Assembly (NCBI RefSeq): GCF_030503635.1
Contig: NZ_CP129965.1
Location: 1,550,001 to 1,614,000 of the forward strand
From: Corynebacterium sp. P3-F1
GTDB lineage: Bacteria > Actinomycetota > Actinomycetes > Mycobacteriales > Mycobacteriaceae
DNA: 64,000 nucleotides
Direction of reading: 5' to 3'
Position numbers and translations under genes: made by a program
Shown: positions 1-9,565 of the stretch, piece by piece
How positions within the stretch are numbered: position 1 is the stretch's first letter
How the letters are laid out: each line of letters begins with the position of its first letter
The notes under the pieces: model-generated
The model's input: the letters and a program-made list of their open reading frames with translations, nothing else
The model's database searches: none
What the model was told of the DNA's origin: nothing

Positions 1-551
1 AGGCCTTGGAAGAGGGCCAGTCGCCGACCTACGCCTTCGAGAATGCTGTCACCGGTGGCCGCGTGCCGAAGGAGTACATCCCGTCCGTCGACGCTGGTAT
101 CCAGGACGCAATGCAGTACGGTTACCTCGCTGGTTACCCGCTGGTGAACATTAAGGCCACCCTGGAAGACGGTGCTTACCACGAGGTCGACTCCTCCGAG
201 ATGGCGTTCAAGCTCGCAGGTTCCCAGGCTCTGAAGGAAGCTGTGGCCAAGGCGAAGCCGGTTCTGCTCGAGCCGCTCATGGCAGTCGAAGTTGTCACCC
301 CTGAGGAGTACATGGGTACCGTCAACGGCGACATCAGCTCTCGACGCGGCCAGGTTTACGCCATGGAGGACCGCTCCGGCGCCAAGGTGGTCAAGGCTAA
401 GGTGCCGCTGTCCGAGATGTTCGGCTACATCGGCGACCTCCGTTCCTCGACCGCTGGCCGCGCGAACTTCACCATGGTGTTTGATTCCTACGGTGAGGTT
501 CCGTCCAGCATCGCGCAGGAGATTATCGACGAGCGCAACGGCAACGCCTAA
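1..551 (+). CDS. fusA: Elongation factor G, C-terminal part (5' end outside window)
   Basis: EF-G is the GTPase that drives ribosomal translocation. Only the last ~182 codons are present and the frame is open from base 3. The visible part matches domains IV and V: a segment around [17 protein letters not shown], then [15 protein letters not shown] opening domain V, and the conserved region with [12 protein letters not shown] and [10 protein letters not shown]. The GTPase domain lies to the left of the window. It is followed by tuf, the usual end of the str cluster (rpsL-rpsG-fusA-tuf). Family assignment is certain; the gene is partial only because of the window edge. Confidence 0.97.
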   Translation, partial: ALEEGQSPTYAFENAVTGGRVPKEYIPSVDAGIQDAMQYGYLAGYPLVNIKATLEDGAYHEVDSSEMAFKLAGSQALKEAVAKAKPVLLEPLMAVEVVTPEEYMGTVNGDISSRRGQVYAMEDRSGAKVVKAKVPLSEMFGYIGDLRSSTAGRANFTMVFDSYGEVPSSIAQEIIDERNGNA

Positions 552-568
552 AACGCGTTAGCTGCGTG

Positions 569-599
569 CTCCCCCAGGGATAATGTGCCGCTGGGGGAG
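569..599 (+). terminator. Hairpin after fusA
   Basis: A 9-bp perfect stem (CTCCCCCAG at 569-577, CTGGGGGAG at 591-599) with a 13-nt loop begins 18 nt after the fusA stop. There is no T-run after it, so it may be a weak terminator or an mRNA-end stabiliser between fusA and tuf. Confidence 0.5.
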
Positions 600-823
600 T
601 GCTAGCGCTGCGGTAGCGGCCGTGCTGAAAGTTTCGAACACTGTAGATGCGCGGAGGAAAGACGCGGAAGAAAAGCGACGCCAAGTCGCACGATACTTTC
701 GCGCTCAGTAAGCAATAGACAGTAAACGGAGCTTTGAGCCGGCCGTTACCACTAGGTGGTTCCGCCCTCCAACGGACCGTCCGGATGACCGGCAGGGAGA
801 CCTAGAATCCTCCCTGTTATGGT

Positions 824-852
824 TTGAAAAACGGCGTTAACAAATCTAGGAT
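824..852 (+). promoter_or_regulatory. Predicted sigma-A promoter of tuf
   Basis: TTGAAA at 824-829, a 17-bp spacer, and TAGGAT at 847-852. This is a close match to a vegetative actinobacterial promoter. It lies ~170 nt before the tuf start, so tuf can be transcribed independently of fusA. Confidence 0.65.
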
Positions 853-1023
853 CATGTAACTGGCACATTGTGAAATGGCCATTGTTTCCATGCCCGACGC
901 ACCGGTGCGCCACCACAATCGGTGGATGACGGTGGACCGAGTGCTAGGAAATGAAAGCAAGGCAGAAGTAAATCCACGTGGCTGCGAGAGTCGTAGTCAC
1001 ATGCACGTCCAGGAGGACAAACA

Positions 1024-2214
<1,191 letters not shown>

Positions 2215-2262
2215 TCCTCGACTGACTCCAGGTTCCGGTAGCACCAGAACAGCCTGAATGAA

Positions 2263-2290
2263 CCGCACCCCAATACGGGGTGCGGTTTTT
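2263..2290 (+). terminator. Rho-independent terminator of tuf
   Basis: Perfect 9-bp stem CCGCACCCC / GGGGTGCGG (2263-2271 with 2277-2285), 5-nt loop, then TTTTT at 2286-2290. It begins 48 nt after the tuf stop. Confidence 0.92.
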
Positions 2291-2635
2291 CGCTTATCGG
2301 CGTCTTAGCCGCCCCCTTTTATCCTCTTTGCCCGCCTCTCTATCTGGTTCTAGGTCCCTTTTTGGTTGATGCGGCTAGTGTTTTCGTATCCGTTCGTATT
2401 TCTTCTGGGGTGGGGGAACCGGTGGGTATGTGCACGTCATGGGTGTTTCTCGACGGTTCTTGGGTTCACGGTCTTGTGGATAACATGTGGTTATCCACAG
2501 GTTTACGGTGGTGCCCTTTGCCGACTGGCGCACCGGGTTTAGCGTGTGGCCCATGAACCTTTTCGCCGCCAGTGTGGGTGCTACCAGCACCGCGATCGAT
2601 ACCCTGGCCCACTTTGATGCCGGGGTACTTCGTGA
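2291..2635. other. Gene-free stretch between tuf and the HNH remnant
   Basis: No supportable gene. It starts with a one-mismatch copy (2292-2302) of the window's repeated 11-mer GCTTATCGACG and contains the inverted DnaA-box pair at 2475-2499. Bases ~2500-2635 may be decayed upstream sequence of the nuclease gene, but no frame reads clearly. Confidence 0.5.
2475..2499. repeat. Inverted pair of perfect DnaA boxes
   Basis: TGTGGATAAC (2475-2484), five bases, then GTTATCCACA (2490-2499): a perfect 10-bp inverted repeat. Each arm contains the DnaA-box consensus TTATCCACA exactly. It lies just upstream of the HNH nuclease remnant, far from any visible dnaA or replication gene. Binding by DnaA is inferred from sequence only. 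Confidence 0.6.
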
Positions 2636-2878
2636 TGCCGGGGCCAACCCCAACCGGATCACCGACTTGCGCGGTCGCAGGGTGGGATGACAAACATAAA
2701 CAACCTGGCGGTGGTGTGCCGCTACCACAACCGCACCAACGACGACGACCCCCACCGCAACCACCGAGGCCGCATCAGAATCCGCAACGGCACACCCATC
2801 TGGATCTCACCGCGAGGCACCCCCGCACCCAACACCACCCACCCATACGGAGCCATGCACCAACTCTTCGGACGATGA
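2636..2878 (+). pseudogene. Remnant of a DUF222/13E12-type HNH endonuclease (C-terminal part)
   Basis: The frame ending at 2878 preserves an HNH core. A Cys is followed by DHRLARSQGG, then TNINNLAVVCRYHN and NDDD, then a tail with GTPIWISPRGTP and HPYGAMHQLFG. This is the usual C-terminus of the large actinobacterial HNH/DUF222 repeat family. A TGA at 2633-2635 interrupts the frame immediately upstream, and no DUF222 N-terminal domain can be read in any frame. The only Met (2687) lies inside the motif. It is a 5'-truncated, probably inactive fragment. Confidence 0.7.
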
Positions 2879-3111
2879 ACGTAGCAAAACGGTAAACGGG
2901 GGCCACCTGTGAGTGCTCCCCGAAAAGTAGCCCACTGGCAAAAACGCGTCCCACAACTCCCGAAGACCGGAAACGACCCTCCTCGTCGCGGAAAGTGGCA
3001 GGTCAGGGGACCTCCGTCATGACCTATTGCGTTAGCGCATGATGCCGTGCCCGTATTTTTGCGCGAAGGTGAGCGCCTGGGCCCATTTCTTCGGGGGCGA
3101 CGCGGCGCTTC
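2879..3111. other. Intergenic, possible insertion-sequence scar
   Basis: No gene. Bases ~2897-2940 contain GGGGGCCACC and, further on, AAAAGTAGCCCAC. These loosely resemble terminal sequences of IS21-type elements, but no transposase is present and the match is weak. Confidence 0.3.
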
Positions 3112-3846
3112 GTGCGCAGCAGCGAAGAGCGGTGCGTATGCTCGTCGGTTGTGCATGACCCGACCCGAATTCACCGCGTTTTGGACCATCTCCGTGACAC
3201 TTGGGAAGGCCAGCCGGACTTGCCTCTCGCGACACTTTTCGGCATTCTCGCTAATCGCGGCGCAGGGTGGGGCACTTCAGATGAGGAACTAGAGCAGTTG
3301 CTTATCGACGAATCCTCTTCCCACCCCGCCGACCTTCCCCGTTCAGAAGAAGGACGGAGCAAAGGCAATTTTCTGATTGAGACCACCTTACCCGATCATC
3401 GGATCACGCTGACTGATCGCGGTGTCGCTGTAGTCCGATCCTTGGGGGACAGGGACCGTCAGCCGAGTATCTGGGTGTACGAGTCCGTGCGACCGACAGG
3501 TCCTGGCCGGATGCTCGTCGTCGCTGATGGTGAAGGAGTGCAACACCGCCTCGGGATGGTGACATTGATCTCGCGGATTCACAACCATGACGCCACAATC
3601 GAAGGCTTACGGCGGGCAGAAATAGGTAACTGGGTGTGGTGCGTGACCCTCGAGGATGGCACACGCATTCTCCTGACGCACCGGCTCCACATGTGGCAAG
3701 TGGACAGGCGCACGGTAAAGAAAACAACGCACGCATGGAGTCATGTCGTGCGTTGTCGGGTCGGTGAGAACTTCGCCTACGTGTCGGCGGGCGGGGAAGA
3801 GGTGGTTCTGGGGATCGTCGATAAGCTGCTGCTTGTGGAAAGCTAG
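3112..3846 (+). CDS. Unrecognised 244-residue protein
   Basis: I do not recognise a family. No signal peptide, membrane segment or known motif is visible. The N-terminal ~90 residues look like a winged-helix-style segment (DHLRDTWEGQPDLPLATLFG, then an acidic EELEQLL). The C-terminal half is rich in short strands and Trp/His. Start uncertain: GTG at 3112 gives 244 residues; GTG at 3151 (MHDPTRIHRVL) gives 231 and lacks the Cys-rich leader. Its stop overlaps the stop of the convergent AmaP-like gene by four bases. Codon use is like its neighbours, which supports a real gene. Confidence 0.6.
   Translation: MRSSEERCVCSSVVHDPTRIHRVLDHLRDTWEGQPDLPLATLFGILANRGAGWGTSDEELEQLLIDESSSHPADLPRSEEGRSKGNFLIETTLPDHRITLTDRGVAVVRSLGDRDRQPSIWVYESVRPTGPGRMLVVADGEGVQHRLGMVTLISRIHNHDATIEGLRRAEIGNWVWCVTLEDGTRILLTHRLHMWQVDRRTVKKTTHAWSHVVRCRVGENFAYVSAGGEEVVLGIVDKLLLVES
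3300..3310 (+). repeat. 11-mer GCTTATCGACG, copy 1
   Basis: Inside the unrecognised gene, encoding Leu-Ile-Asp. See the finding on this motif. Confidence 0.8.
3816..3826 (-). repeat. 11-mer GCTTATCGACG, copy 2
   Basis: Near the 3' end of the same gene. On the coding strand it reads Val-Asp-Lys. Confidence 0.8.
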
Positions 3847-4403
3847 GCAGCAACCTTGTCCAAGTGGAGCTTGAACACGGTATCGATATCCATTGTGTCC
3901 ACCGCATCCCGGAAGTCCGCGTCCATCTGTTCGATGTAAGCCGCAACAGTTTCCAGCGAGAACTCCGGGTTCGCAGTCACGGTAAACGTCGCCGTTGGCC
4001 GATCCCCGACAAAGGCGACGGACTGCTTCGCTTCCTTCACCACCTCGCTCTGCTCAGCGTGGCTGCACGCTGCCTGGGCGACTCGGGCGACGTTGATGCG
4101 GGTGTCGCCGAGCTCCGGCTGAGCCGGCGCGATGAAGCGGTTGTTGAAGCCGCGGTTGCGGATGTTCGGCATGATCAGCCACAACCCGAGGATGATGGAG
4201 CCGATGAGCGTTCCCACAAGCGCGGCGGTGTACCAGTTCATCCCGGGGACATCAGTGAGAAGTGAGCGGTTGATGCCGCGCACGAACTCGGAGATGTGCG
4301 GGATGTCCCAGTACAGCGCCGCAGGAATCAATCCGCCGGCCAGGAGGAGCAAGCCGAGAAGGAAGATGATCAGCCGGTCGAAGAATGCCAGTGTACGTGT
4401 CAT
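3843..4403 (-). CDS. AmaP-like membrane anchor of Asp23-family proteins
   Basis: A 186-residue membrane protein at the end of the Asp23 operon. There are two N-terminal transmembrane segments (about residues 8-32 and 60-82), then a ~100-residue cytosolic domain. This two-helix-plus-domain build and the position beside Asp23 genes match AmaP, the membrane anchor of Asp23 in Gram-positive bacteria. The start MTRTLAFFDRL (ATG at 4401-4403) overlaps the preceding stop as ATGA, implying translational coupling. A longer upstream frame is ignored because it only shadows the neighbour. Function by analogy. Confidence 0.65.
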   Translation of the reverse strand: MTRTLAFFDRLIIFLLGLLLLAGGLIPAALYWDIPHISEFVRGINRSLLTDVPGMNWYTAALVGTLIGSIILGLWLIMPNIRNRGFNNRFIAPAQPELGDTRINVARVAQAACSHAEQSEVVKEAKQSVAFVGDRPTATFTVTANPEFSLETVAAYIEQMDADFRDAVDTMDIDTVFKLHLDKVAA

Positions 4404-4978
4404 GCCAGCTCCTTCGCTTGGGTGGGGCGGTGAATGTTGACGCGGACCTTCGGCGCCTGTGCGAGTCGCTGCATCTCGCCGCTGAGCACCTCGGTGAGGC
4501 GCTGGTCGAGTCCTTGCGAACCGTCGTCCTCGACGTCGATGGTGAGCTTCTTTCGGGTGGCGCGGGATGCAATGTTGGACCGGCCGAGTTCGGAGCGCGC
4601 GGACGCCGTTGCCTTGCGGGCGATGTCGACGGGGCGCGTCCAGATGGACGAAGCCGACTCGATGCGCACGTAGCGGCGTGGACGCGGCTTGAAAGCGGTA
4701 ATGATCAGCCACAGGCCGATCAGGGCGACGATGACTCCGACCGTGACGCCGACAGGGTTCACGGTTGCGGTGCCCAGCCAGTCGAGGACGGGCCGCACCC
4801 AGGAATTCTGCGGGTCATTGTCTTGGTAGCGGTACCACAGGTCGCGGCCGATCACACCGGACAGCGCGAGGAACACGAGACCGAGGAGGATCGTGAGCCA
4901 CCGGACCGCCGGGTTGCCCTTCGGCTCCGCTCCAGCGCGGGGGCCACTGTATTGCTGTGTTGGTTGAGCCATGGTCAC
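4400..4978 (-). CDS. DUF6286-like two-TM membrane protein
   Basis: 192 residues. A short polar N-terminus precedes transmembrane helix 1 (about 27-46, AVRWLTILLGLVFLALSGV) and helix 2 (about 74-95), then a basic cytosolic C-terminal half. The arrangement matches the DUF6286 proteins that accompany Asp23 genes in actinobacteria; no enzymatic motif is visible. Two starts are possible: GTG at 4978, overlapping the upstream stop, or ATG at 4972 (MAQPTQQYSG). An AAGGAGG ribosome site serves both, at spacing 4 or 10. It overlaps the downstream AmaP-like gene by four bases. Confidence 0.6.
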   Translation of the reverse strand: MTMAQPTQQYSGPRAGAEPKGNPAVRWLTILLGLVFLALSGVIGRDLWYRYQDNDPQNSWVRPVLDWLGTATVNPVGVTVGVIVALIGLWLIITAFKPRPRRYVRIESASSIWTRPVDIARKATASARSELGRSNIASRATRKKLTIDVEDDGSQGLDQRLTEVLSGEMQRLAQAPKVRVNIHRPTQAKELA

Positions 4979-6129
4979 TACACCTCCTTCTTGTCGGTCT
5001 TTTTGTCGGTCTCTTTCGTGTCGGCCTTTGTGGCCGTGTCGACCGTGCTGTTGCCCGAGCCTTCGCCGGGGCGGATGCGGACGGTCTGCGTGGTGTTCTC
5101 GCCGAGCGGGCGTTCGAGTGCGTGATCGTCCGCGTAGTCCGGGTCGATCGTGATGGGTTCGAGCGGGCGTTGCGGCGGAACCTGCGGGTCAACGACGTTT
5201 AGCGGGGGAACGGTGATCGCGCGGAGCGTTTTTGGCATGGGCTTTACGACGTCCACATGCCGCGGCCTTTCCACCTGAATGTGTGCCAAGGGGCGCTGCG
5301 CGGGCAGGGACACTGGAGCCGGCCGCGACGGACGTGAGACCTCGATGAGGCGCAGCGGCTGTGGAGCAGGGCGTTCCACCGGGATTCGTGGCGCGTACTG
5401 GTTCACCGTGATCCGCTTGAGCGAGGCGGGCGCCGGTGCAGACACCTGCCGCGGCTGAGTCGGGCGGGCGATGCCGATAGCGCGCAAGGGAGCGGGCTCC
5501 GGGTGTGCTGGACTGAACGGTCGCACGGGCTCCGGGGTCTCCACGTGTGCAACGGGGTGCGGTGCAGGAGCCTCTACCGGCTGCGGGCGCGGCGGCAGGG
5601 GAGTGGTGACGTGCTCGATATGCGGCGGCGCCGGAATGTCGACGGGTGCGAGATTCCGGTAGAGCGTGTCATCGGCCTCGATTGCGGCGAGAGCAATCGG
5701 CGCCTTCACCACCGGGGATGTGACTGCCGAACGGGAGACTCGGATTTCCGCCGGAGCGACACCGGTCGGGTGACGCAGCAAATCGTTGCGTGTGACGCGC
5801 TCGTCGAGCGCGGTTGCCTCCGCGTCCACCACGACGATGTTCACCTTCTGCACAGCCAAACCTGTCAGCGTCTCCACGTGGGAGCCCATGGTTTGGCGGA
5901 CTTCGTCGGTGATCGCGCCGACAGGAGCCGGGTAGGAACTGACGATTTCGACATCGAGGATGACCGAACTCGCCGGACGGTCGATCTGCGCCTCCACGCG
6001 CGGGAAGCTGCGACCCGCTAGGCCCGCGAGCTTCGCGTCGATCTCGCGCACACCTGGGACGGACAGCACGGCGACTTCGGCGACTCGCTCGACGGCCTTC
6101 TCGCTAATGCGGTACGAGGCTGGATCCAT
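4978..6129 (-). CDS. Asp23/Gls24-family protein with long Pro-rich repeat tail
   Basis: 383 residues. Residues 1-105 form an Asp23 domain (SEKAVERVAEVAVLSVPGV, then an alternating strand/helix pattern ending VNIVVVDAEA). The rest is atypical: roughly residues 210-330 are built of ~21-22-residue units of the form P-x-P-x-x-L-x-x-I-x-V-x-R-P, and the tail ends in Lys/Asp/Thr-rich sequence. Ordinary Asp23 proteins have ~110-150 residues, so this is an Asp23 head on a long, probably extended stalk. The start ATG overlaps the upstream stop by one base; the stop overlaps the next GTG. Confidence 0.7.
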   Translation of the reverse strand: MDPASYRISEKAVERVAEVAVLSVPGVREIDAKLAGLAGRSFPRVEAQIDRPASSVILDVEIVSSYPAPVGAITDEVRQTMGSHVETLTGLAVQKVNIVVVDAEATALDERVTRNDLLRHPTGVAPAEIRVSRSAVTSPVVKAPIALAAIEADDTLYRNLAPVDIPAPPHIEHVTTPLPPRPQPVEAPAPHPVAHVETPEPVRPFSPAHPEPAPLRAIGIARPTQPRQVSAPAPASLKRITVNQYAPRIPVERPAPQPLRLIEVSRPSRPAPVSLPAQRPLAHIQVERPRHVDVVKPMPKTLRAITVPPLNVVDPQVPPQRPLEPITIDPDYADDHALERPLGENTTQTVRIRPGEGSGNSTVDTATKADTKETDKKTDKKEV

Positions 6130-6329
6130 TAGCCACGACCCCGCCCGGAGGTGGTGCTGACCAGCTCAGCCAGATCGATCCGACCTTCCAATTGTGCCCC
6201 GACGACGCCTCCGATGGCGCCAAACAGAAGCGTGAAGAAGAATCCGATCCAGCCGCCGAAGATCAAGGCGAATGCCAGCACGACGCCGATTACAGCGCCG
6301 AGGACTGTCTTATTCGAGAAAATGTTCAT
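6129..6329 (-). CDS. Small DUF2273-like integral membrane protein
   Basis: 66 residues with one long hydrophobic region, about residues 8-46. It probably forms a helical hairpin with many Gly residues (VIGVVLAFALIFGGWIGFFF, then GAIGGVVGAQLEG). Small glycine-rich membrane proteins of this size (DUF2273) are usual partners of Asp23 genes. The gene is coupled to the following long Asp23 gene by a one-base overlap. No other function can be read. Confidence 0.6.
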   Translation of the reverse strand: MNIFSNKTVLGAVIGVVLAFALIFGGWIGFFFTLLFGAIGGVVGAQLEGRIDLAELVSTTSGRGRG

Positions 6330-6436
6330 GTGTATTCCACATTTCTTATGCGTAGTAGAGGGATCCGGCGCATCCGGCGCGTGTCACCCAGCGGGCCCCG
6401 TCCGGCGGCTCATCGCCGGCGCCCGCATTTGGTGGT

Positions 6437-6754
6437 CTAGGAGGCGTCGTCGAATACGACGTCGATGCGCGGGGTCGTGTCGGTTTCCGTGAAAGCGGGC
6501 AGGGACGCGACCGTTGTGCGGACATCTGCCACGATCGATGGGATTTGGCGGCGGGAGGACAGGTCGTAGGTGAGGTGCAGGGCGAGGTGGGGGACGGAGG
6601 CGTCGATAAGCTGAATACCTTCGATCATGGCTCCGCTGACCCGCAGGAACGCCTGGCCCATGCGACCGCCGGACACTCCCGCCACACCGTCGACGGACAG
6701 TGCCGCGTCGCGGATGGATTCCGCGACTTCTTGCGTGACGGAGAATGCGGCCAT
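6437..6754 (-). CDS. Short Asp23/Gls24-like protein
   Basis: 105 residues. The N-terminus SVTQEVAESIRDAALSVDGVAGVSGG follows the Asp23 pattern (helix, then V-x-GV). A predicted strand-helix-strand core follows, ending in RIDVVFDD. No membrane segment or signal peptide. It lies two bases after the upstream Asp23 gene, in one operon with it; a 107-base gap separates it from the downstream small membrane protein. It is more diverged than its neighbours, so family assignment is moderate. Confidence 0.55.
   Translation of the reverse strand: MAAFSVTQEVAESIRDAALSVDGVAGVSGGRMGQAFLRVSGAMIEGIQLIDASVPHLALHLTYDLSSRRQIPSIVADVRTTVASLPAFTETDTTPRIDVVFDDAS
6601..6611 (-). repeat. 11-mer GCTTATCGACG, copy 3
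   Basis: Inside the short Asp23-like gene, encoding Leu-Ile-Asp in that gene's frame. Confidence 0.8.
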
Positions 6755-6756
6755 TC

Positions 6757-7263
6757 TTACTGGTCCAGGGCCTGGGTGGTGGACTGCTCGCGGACGGTCT
6801 CAGCCTCGGTAGCTTCCTCCGGGAGGTTCACGTCGTGAACGGTGACGTCGACGCGGTCCACGATCAGGCCGGTCATGCGGGTGATCGCGATGGTGATGTT
6901 CTCGCGGATCGCGTTTGCCAGCTCGTGGATGGCCACGCCGTACTCGGCGATGACGGCGACGGCGACGTTGGCGTGACCGTTCTCCACAGCGACGTTAACA
7001 CCCTGCTGGACGTTGGTAGAGGAGGTCAGCGACTCGCGCACTGCACCCCACATGCGGGCAGCGCCGCCACCCAGGTTGTGAACACCGGACACCTCGCGTG
7101 CAGCGATGCCGGCGATCTTGCCCACGACGTTGTCGTCGATGACGGTGGTGCCGTGCTCGGTCTCCAGGGCCTCGTTGCGCGGCTGGTTCTGGGCTTCCAG
7201 GGTGGTGGAGCCGTCGGTCGCCGGGGTGTTGGTGGTGTTCTGGTTAGCGTTGTTGTCAGCCAT
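6757..7263 (-). CDS. Asp23/Gls24 family envelope stress protein
   Basis: 168 residues and the first gene of the leftward operon. A low-complexity Asn/Thr-rich N-terminus (about 1-35) precedes a full Asp23 domain: TVIDDNVVGKIAGIAAREVSGV, then GVNVAVENGHANVAVAVIAEYG, then IRENITIAITRMTGLIVDRVDVTVHDV. Asp23 proteins form abundant membrane-associated assemblies linked to alkaline and cell-wall stress in Firmicutes; the role here is inferred. The start MADNNANQ (ATG 7261-7263) has an AAAGGA site upstream. The long frame beyond it carries no homology. Confidence 0.8.
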   Translation of the reverse strand: MADNNANQNTTNTPATDGSTTLEAQNQPRNEALETEHGTTVIDDNVVGKIAGIAAREVSGVHNLGGGAARMWGAVRESLTSSTNVQQGVNVAVENGHANVAVAVIAEYGVAIHELANAIRENITIAITRMTGLIVDRVDVTVHDVNLPEEATEAETVREQSTTQALDQ

Positions 7264-7917
7264 GACAATCCTTTCGCGGATTCTGGTTCTATCGAGTGCA
7301 ATGGATGCGCCGGTAAAACCGACCGGCGTAACAAGAGCCAATGGTATGTGTAAAACTTTGGTTCGGCCACGCTCGGGGACAATCGACACCATTTCGATAC
7401 ATTGACCGCAGTTTGCGTTTTCGCCGACAAGTGTGTTTGAATACCCGGGTTGCTTTAACACGGCGCATTCGCGCTGTTGGTAAGGCGAACATGACACCTT
7501 TGCACGATGGGCGTGACGCTTGTCGACGAAGGATCTGCGATCGAGCACAGGCCACTACGAGTAGGCACTCTCGAGACCGGGGACCGGAGAAGGGGCATGG
7601 CAAATAAACAGCGGCAGTACGTAAGGGCCACGTTGGCGCGATCGTGAAAACGACCCCGCCTCCCGAGACCCCTTCCGAGCCTGACACTGGGGAATCTTCC
7701 CAGCGGAAGCACTGGCAAACGCGTTGTTTATTCGCGTGTGCACCTTCCGCCGAGCGTCATGGCAGTCATTCGTTTGAACAGACACTGGCGTTGGTGCCGG
7801 CCTTCAATCCGGACAACGTTATAGAGAAACTGAAAGCTATCAATCCCACCTCTTTCACCGGACAACCTCCGAAACAGGGATTAACGGTGAAACGTGGGAA
7901 GCGAGGAAGAGGTTAAC
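7264..7917. other. Divergent control region between the Asp23 operon and the S10 operon
   Basis: About 650 bases that must hold the leftward Asp23 promoter and the S10 promoter and leader. I see no convincing gene: the 90-codon frame from 7644 has no ribosome site and runs into rpsJ. A short inverted repeat (CGCCGGT / ACCGGCG) lies near 7308-7327. No promoter here is clear enough to place. Confidence 0.45.
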
Positions 7918-8223
7918 GTGGCGGGACAGAAGATCCGCATTCGGCTCAAGGCCTACGACCACGAAGCGATCGACGCATCTGCGAAGAAGATCGTGGAGAC
8001 GGTTACCCGCACGGGTGCCCGTGTCGTTGGACCGGTGCCGTTGCCCACTGAAAAGAACGTGTACGCCGTTATTCGTTCTCCCCACAAGTACAAGGACTCG
8101 CGCGAGCACTTTGAGATGCGCACCCACAAGCGCCTCATCGACATCCTCGACCCGACGCCGAAGACGGTTGATGCCCTCATGCGCATTGACCTCCCCGCGA
8201 GCGTTGACGTGAACATCCAGTAG
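7918..8223 (+). CDS. rpsJ: 30S ribosomal protein S10
   Basis: S10 of the 30S head, which also acts in NusB/NusG antitermination. It has 101 residues. [20 protein letters not shown] opens the protein and [19 protein letters not shown] closes it, both diagnostic. The start is GTG at 7918 ([11 protein letters not shown]); the frame extends upstream to an ATG-like start, but S10 never carries that leader. First gene of the S10 operon. Confidence 0.97.
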   Translation: MAGQKIRIRLKAYDHEAIDASAKKIVETVTRTGARVVGPVPLPTEKNVYAVIRSPHKYKDSREHFEMRTHKRLIDILDPTPKTVDALMRIDLPASVDVNIQ

Positions 8224-8237
8224 GGAGAACAAGACAT

Positions 8238-8891
8238 ATGACTAACGAGATCAAGGGCATTCTGGGCCGCAAGCTCGGTATGACCCAGATCTTCGACGAG
8301 GAGAACCGGGTCATTCCGGTGACCGTCGTCGAGGCTGGGCCGTGCGTTGTCACCCAGATCCGCACCGCAGAGACCGATGGCTACTCCGCCATCCAGATCG
8401 CTTACGGCGAGATTGACCCCCGTAAGGCGAAGAAGCCTCAGGCAGGCCACTACAAGAAGGCTGGCCAGAATCCGCGCCGCCACGTAGCAGAGATCCGTAT
8501 GGACGACACCTCTGCTTACGAGCTCGGCCAAGAAGTGACCGTCAACATCTTCGAGGGCGACACGTTCGTCGACGTTGCCGGCACCACCAAGGGCAAGGGT
8601 TACGCAGGCGCCATGAAGCGTCACGGCTTCGCCGGCCAGGGTGCCGCTCACGGTAACCAGGCTTCGCACCGTCGTGTCGGCTCCATCGGTGGCTGCGCGA
8701 CCCCGGGCCGCGTGTTCAAGGGCACCCGCATGGCTGGCCGCATGGGCGGCAACCGTGTGACCACCCAGAACCTCAAGATTCAAAGGATCGACGGCGACTC
8801 GAACCTGCTCCTGATCAAGGGCGCCATCCCCGGCGCTAAGGGCAGCCTGGTTACCGTCAAGACCGCAGTGAAGGGCGGTGCTCACGCATGA
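8238..8891 (+). CDS. rplC: 50S ribosomal protein L3
   Basis: L3 binds 23S rRNA near the peptidyl-transferase centre. 217 residues, normal length for actinobacteria. Diagnostic blocks are [15 protein letters not shown] at the start and the loop with [17 protein letters not shown] and [12 protein letters not shown] ribosome site AGGGAGA lies at 8222-8228, 9 bases before the ATG. It overlaps rplD by four bases (ATGA). Confidence 0.98.
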   Translation: MTNEIKGILGRKLGMTQIFDEENRVIPVTVVEAGPCVVTQIRTAETDGYSAIQIAYGEIDPRKAKKPQAGHYKKAGQNPRRHVAEIRMDDTSAYELGQEVTVNIFEGDTFVDVAGTTKGKGYAGAMKRHGFAGQGAAHGNQASHRRVGSIGGCATPGRVFKGTRMAGRMGGNRVTTQNLKIQRIDGDSNLLLIKGAIPGAKGSLVTVKTAVKGGAHA

Positions 8892-9565
8892 CACTGACAC
8901 TTGATGTCCACACCGCTGACGGAGCCACCAAGGGCACCGTAGAGCTCCCGGCCGAGTTCTTCGACCGCGAGGCATCCGTGCCGCTGATGCACCAGGTTGT
9001 CATCGCGCAGCTCGCAGCAAAGCGCCAGGGCACCCACGCCACGAAGACTCGCGGCATGGTTGCGGGCGGCGGCAAGAAGCCGTTCCGTCAGAAGGGCACT
9101 GGCCGCGCTCGCCAGGGCTCCATCCGTGCCCCGCACTACACCGGCGGTGGCACCGTCCACGGCCCGCAGCCGCGTTCCTACGCGCAGCGCACCCCGAAGA
9201 AGATGATCAAGGCCGCTCTCGCCGGCGCCCTGACCAACCGCGCCCAGAACGACCGCATCCACGTGGTCGAGGAGCTCGTTCCTGGCCAGACCCCGTCGAC
9301 GAAGTCCGCACGCGCTTTCATCGAGCGCCTGACCGATCGCAAGTCGGTGCTGCTGGTCATCGGCCGCGAGGACGCGAACTCCCGTCTTTCCGCACGGAAC
9401 CTGCCGGGCGTGACCATCCTCGAGCCGGGTCAGCTGAACGCATACGACGTGCTCAACGCCGACGACGTTGTGTTCTCTGTCGAGGCATTGCACGACTTCG
9501 TCGAACGCGCTAACGCGACGTCCACTGGTTCGACCGTGGCCGCCGCAGAAAGCGAGGAGAACTAA
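8888..9565 (+). CDS. rplD: 50S ribosomal protein L4
   Basis: L4 lines the peptide exit tunnel; in E. coli it also represses the S10 operon. 225 residues. The extended loop [19 protein letters not shown] is diagnostic, followed by [17 protein letters not shown]. Overlaps rplC by four bases and rplW by one, so the three are translationally coupled. The last ~20 residues are an Ala/Ser/Glu-rich tail. Confidence 0.98.
   Translation: MTLTLDVHTADGATKGTVELPAEFFDREASVPLMHQVVIAQLAAKRQGTHATKTRGMVAGGGKKPFRQKGTGRARQGSIRAPHYTGGGTVHGPQPRSYAQRTPKKMIKAALAGALTNRAQNDRIHVVEELVPGQTPSTKSARAFIERLTDRKSVLLVIGREDANSRLSARNLPGVTILEPGQLNAYDVLNADDVVFSVEALHDFVERANATSTGSTVAAAESEEN

Larger units (their letters stand above)
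552..1023 (+). other. fusA-tuf intergenic region
   Basis: About 470 bases without a convincing gene. It holds the fusA hairpin, the tuf promoter and a ~170-nt untranslated leader. Short reading frames here have no ribosome site or recognisable product. Confidence 0.6.

Noticed and set aside
2487..2690. 67-codon frame over the HNH region
   Set aside because: It starts inside the DnaA palindrome, and the HNH motif itself reads in a different frame.
2897..2940. IS21-like terminal sequences
   Set aside because: Only short similarity to such ends, no transposase or matching second end.
7644..7916. 90-codon frame upstream of rpsJ
   Set aside because: No ribosome site, no homology, ends two bases before the rpsJ start; more likely S10 leader.
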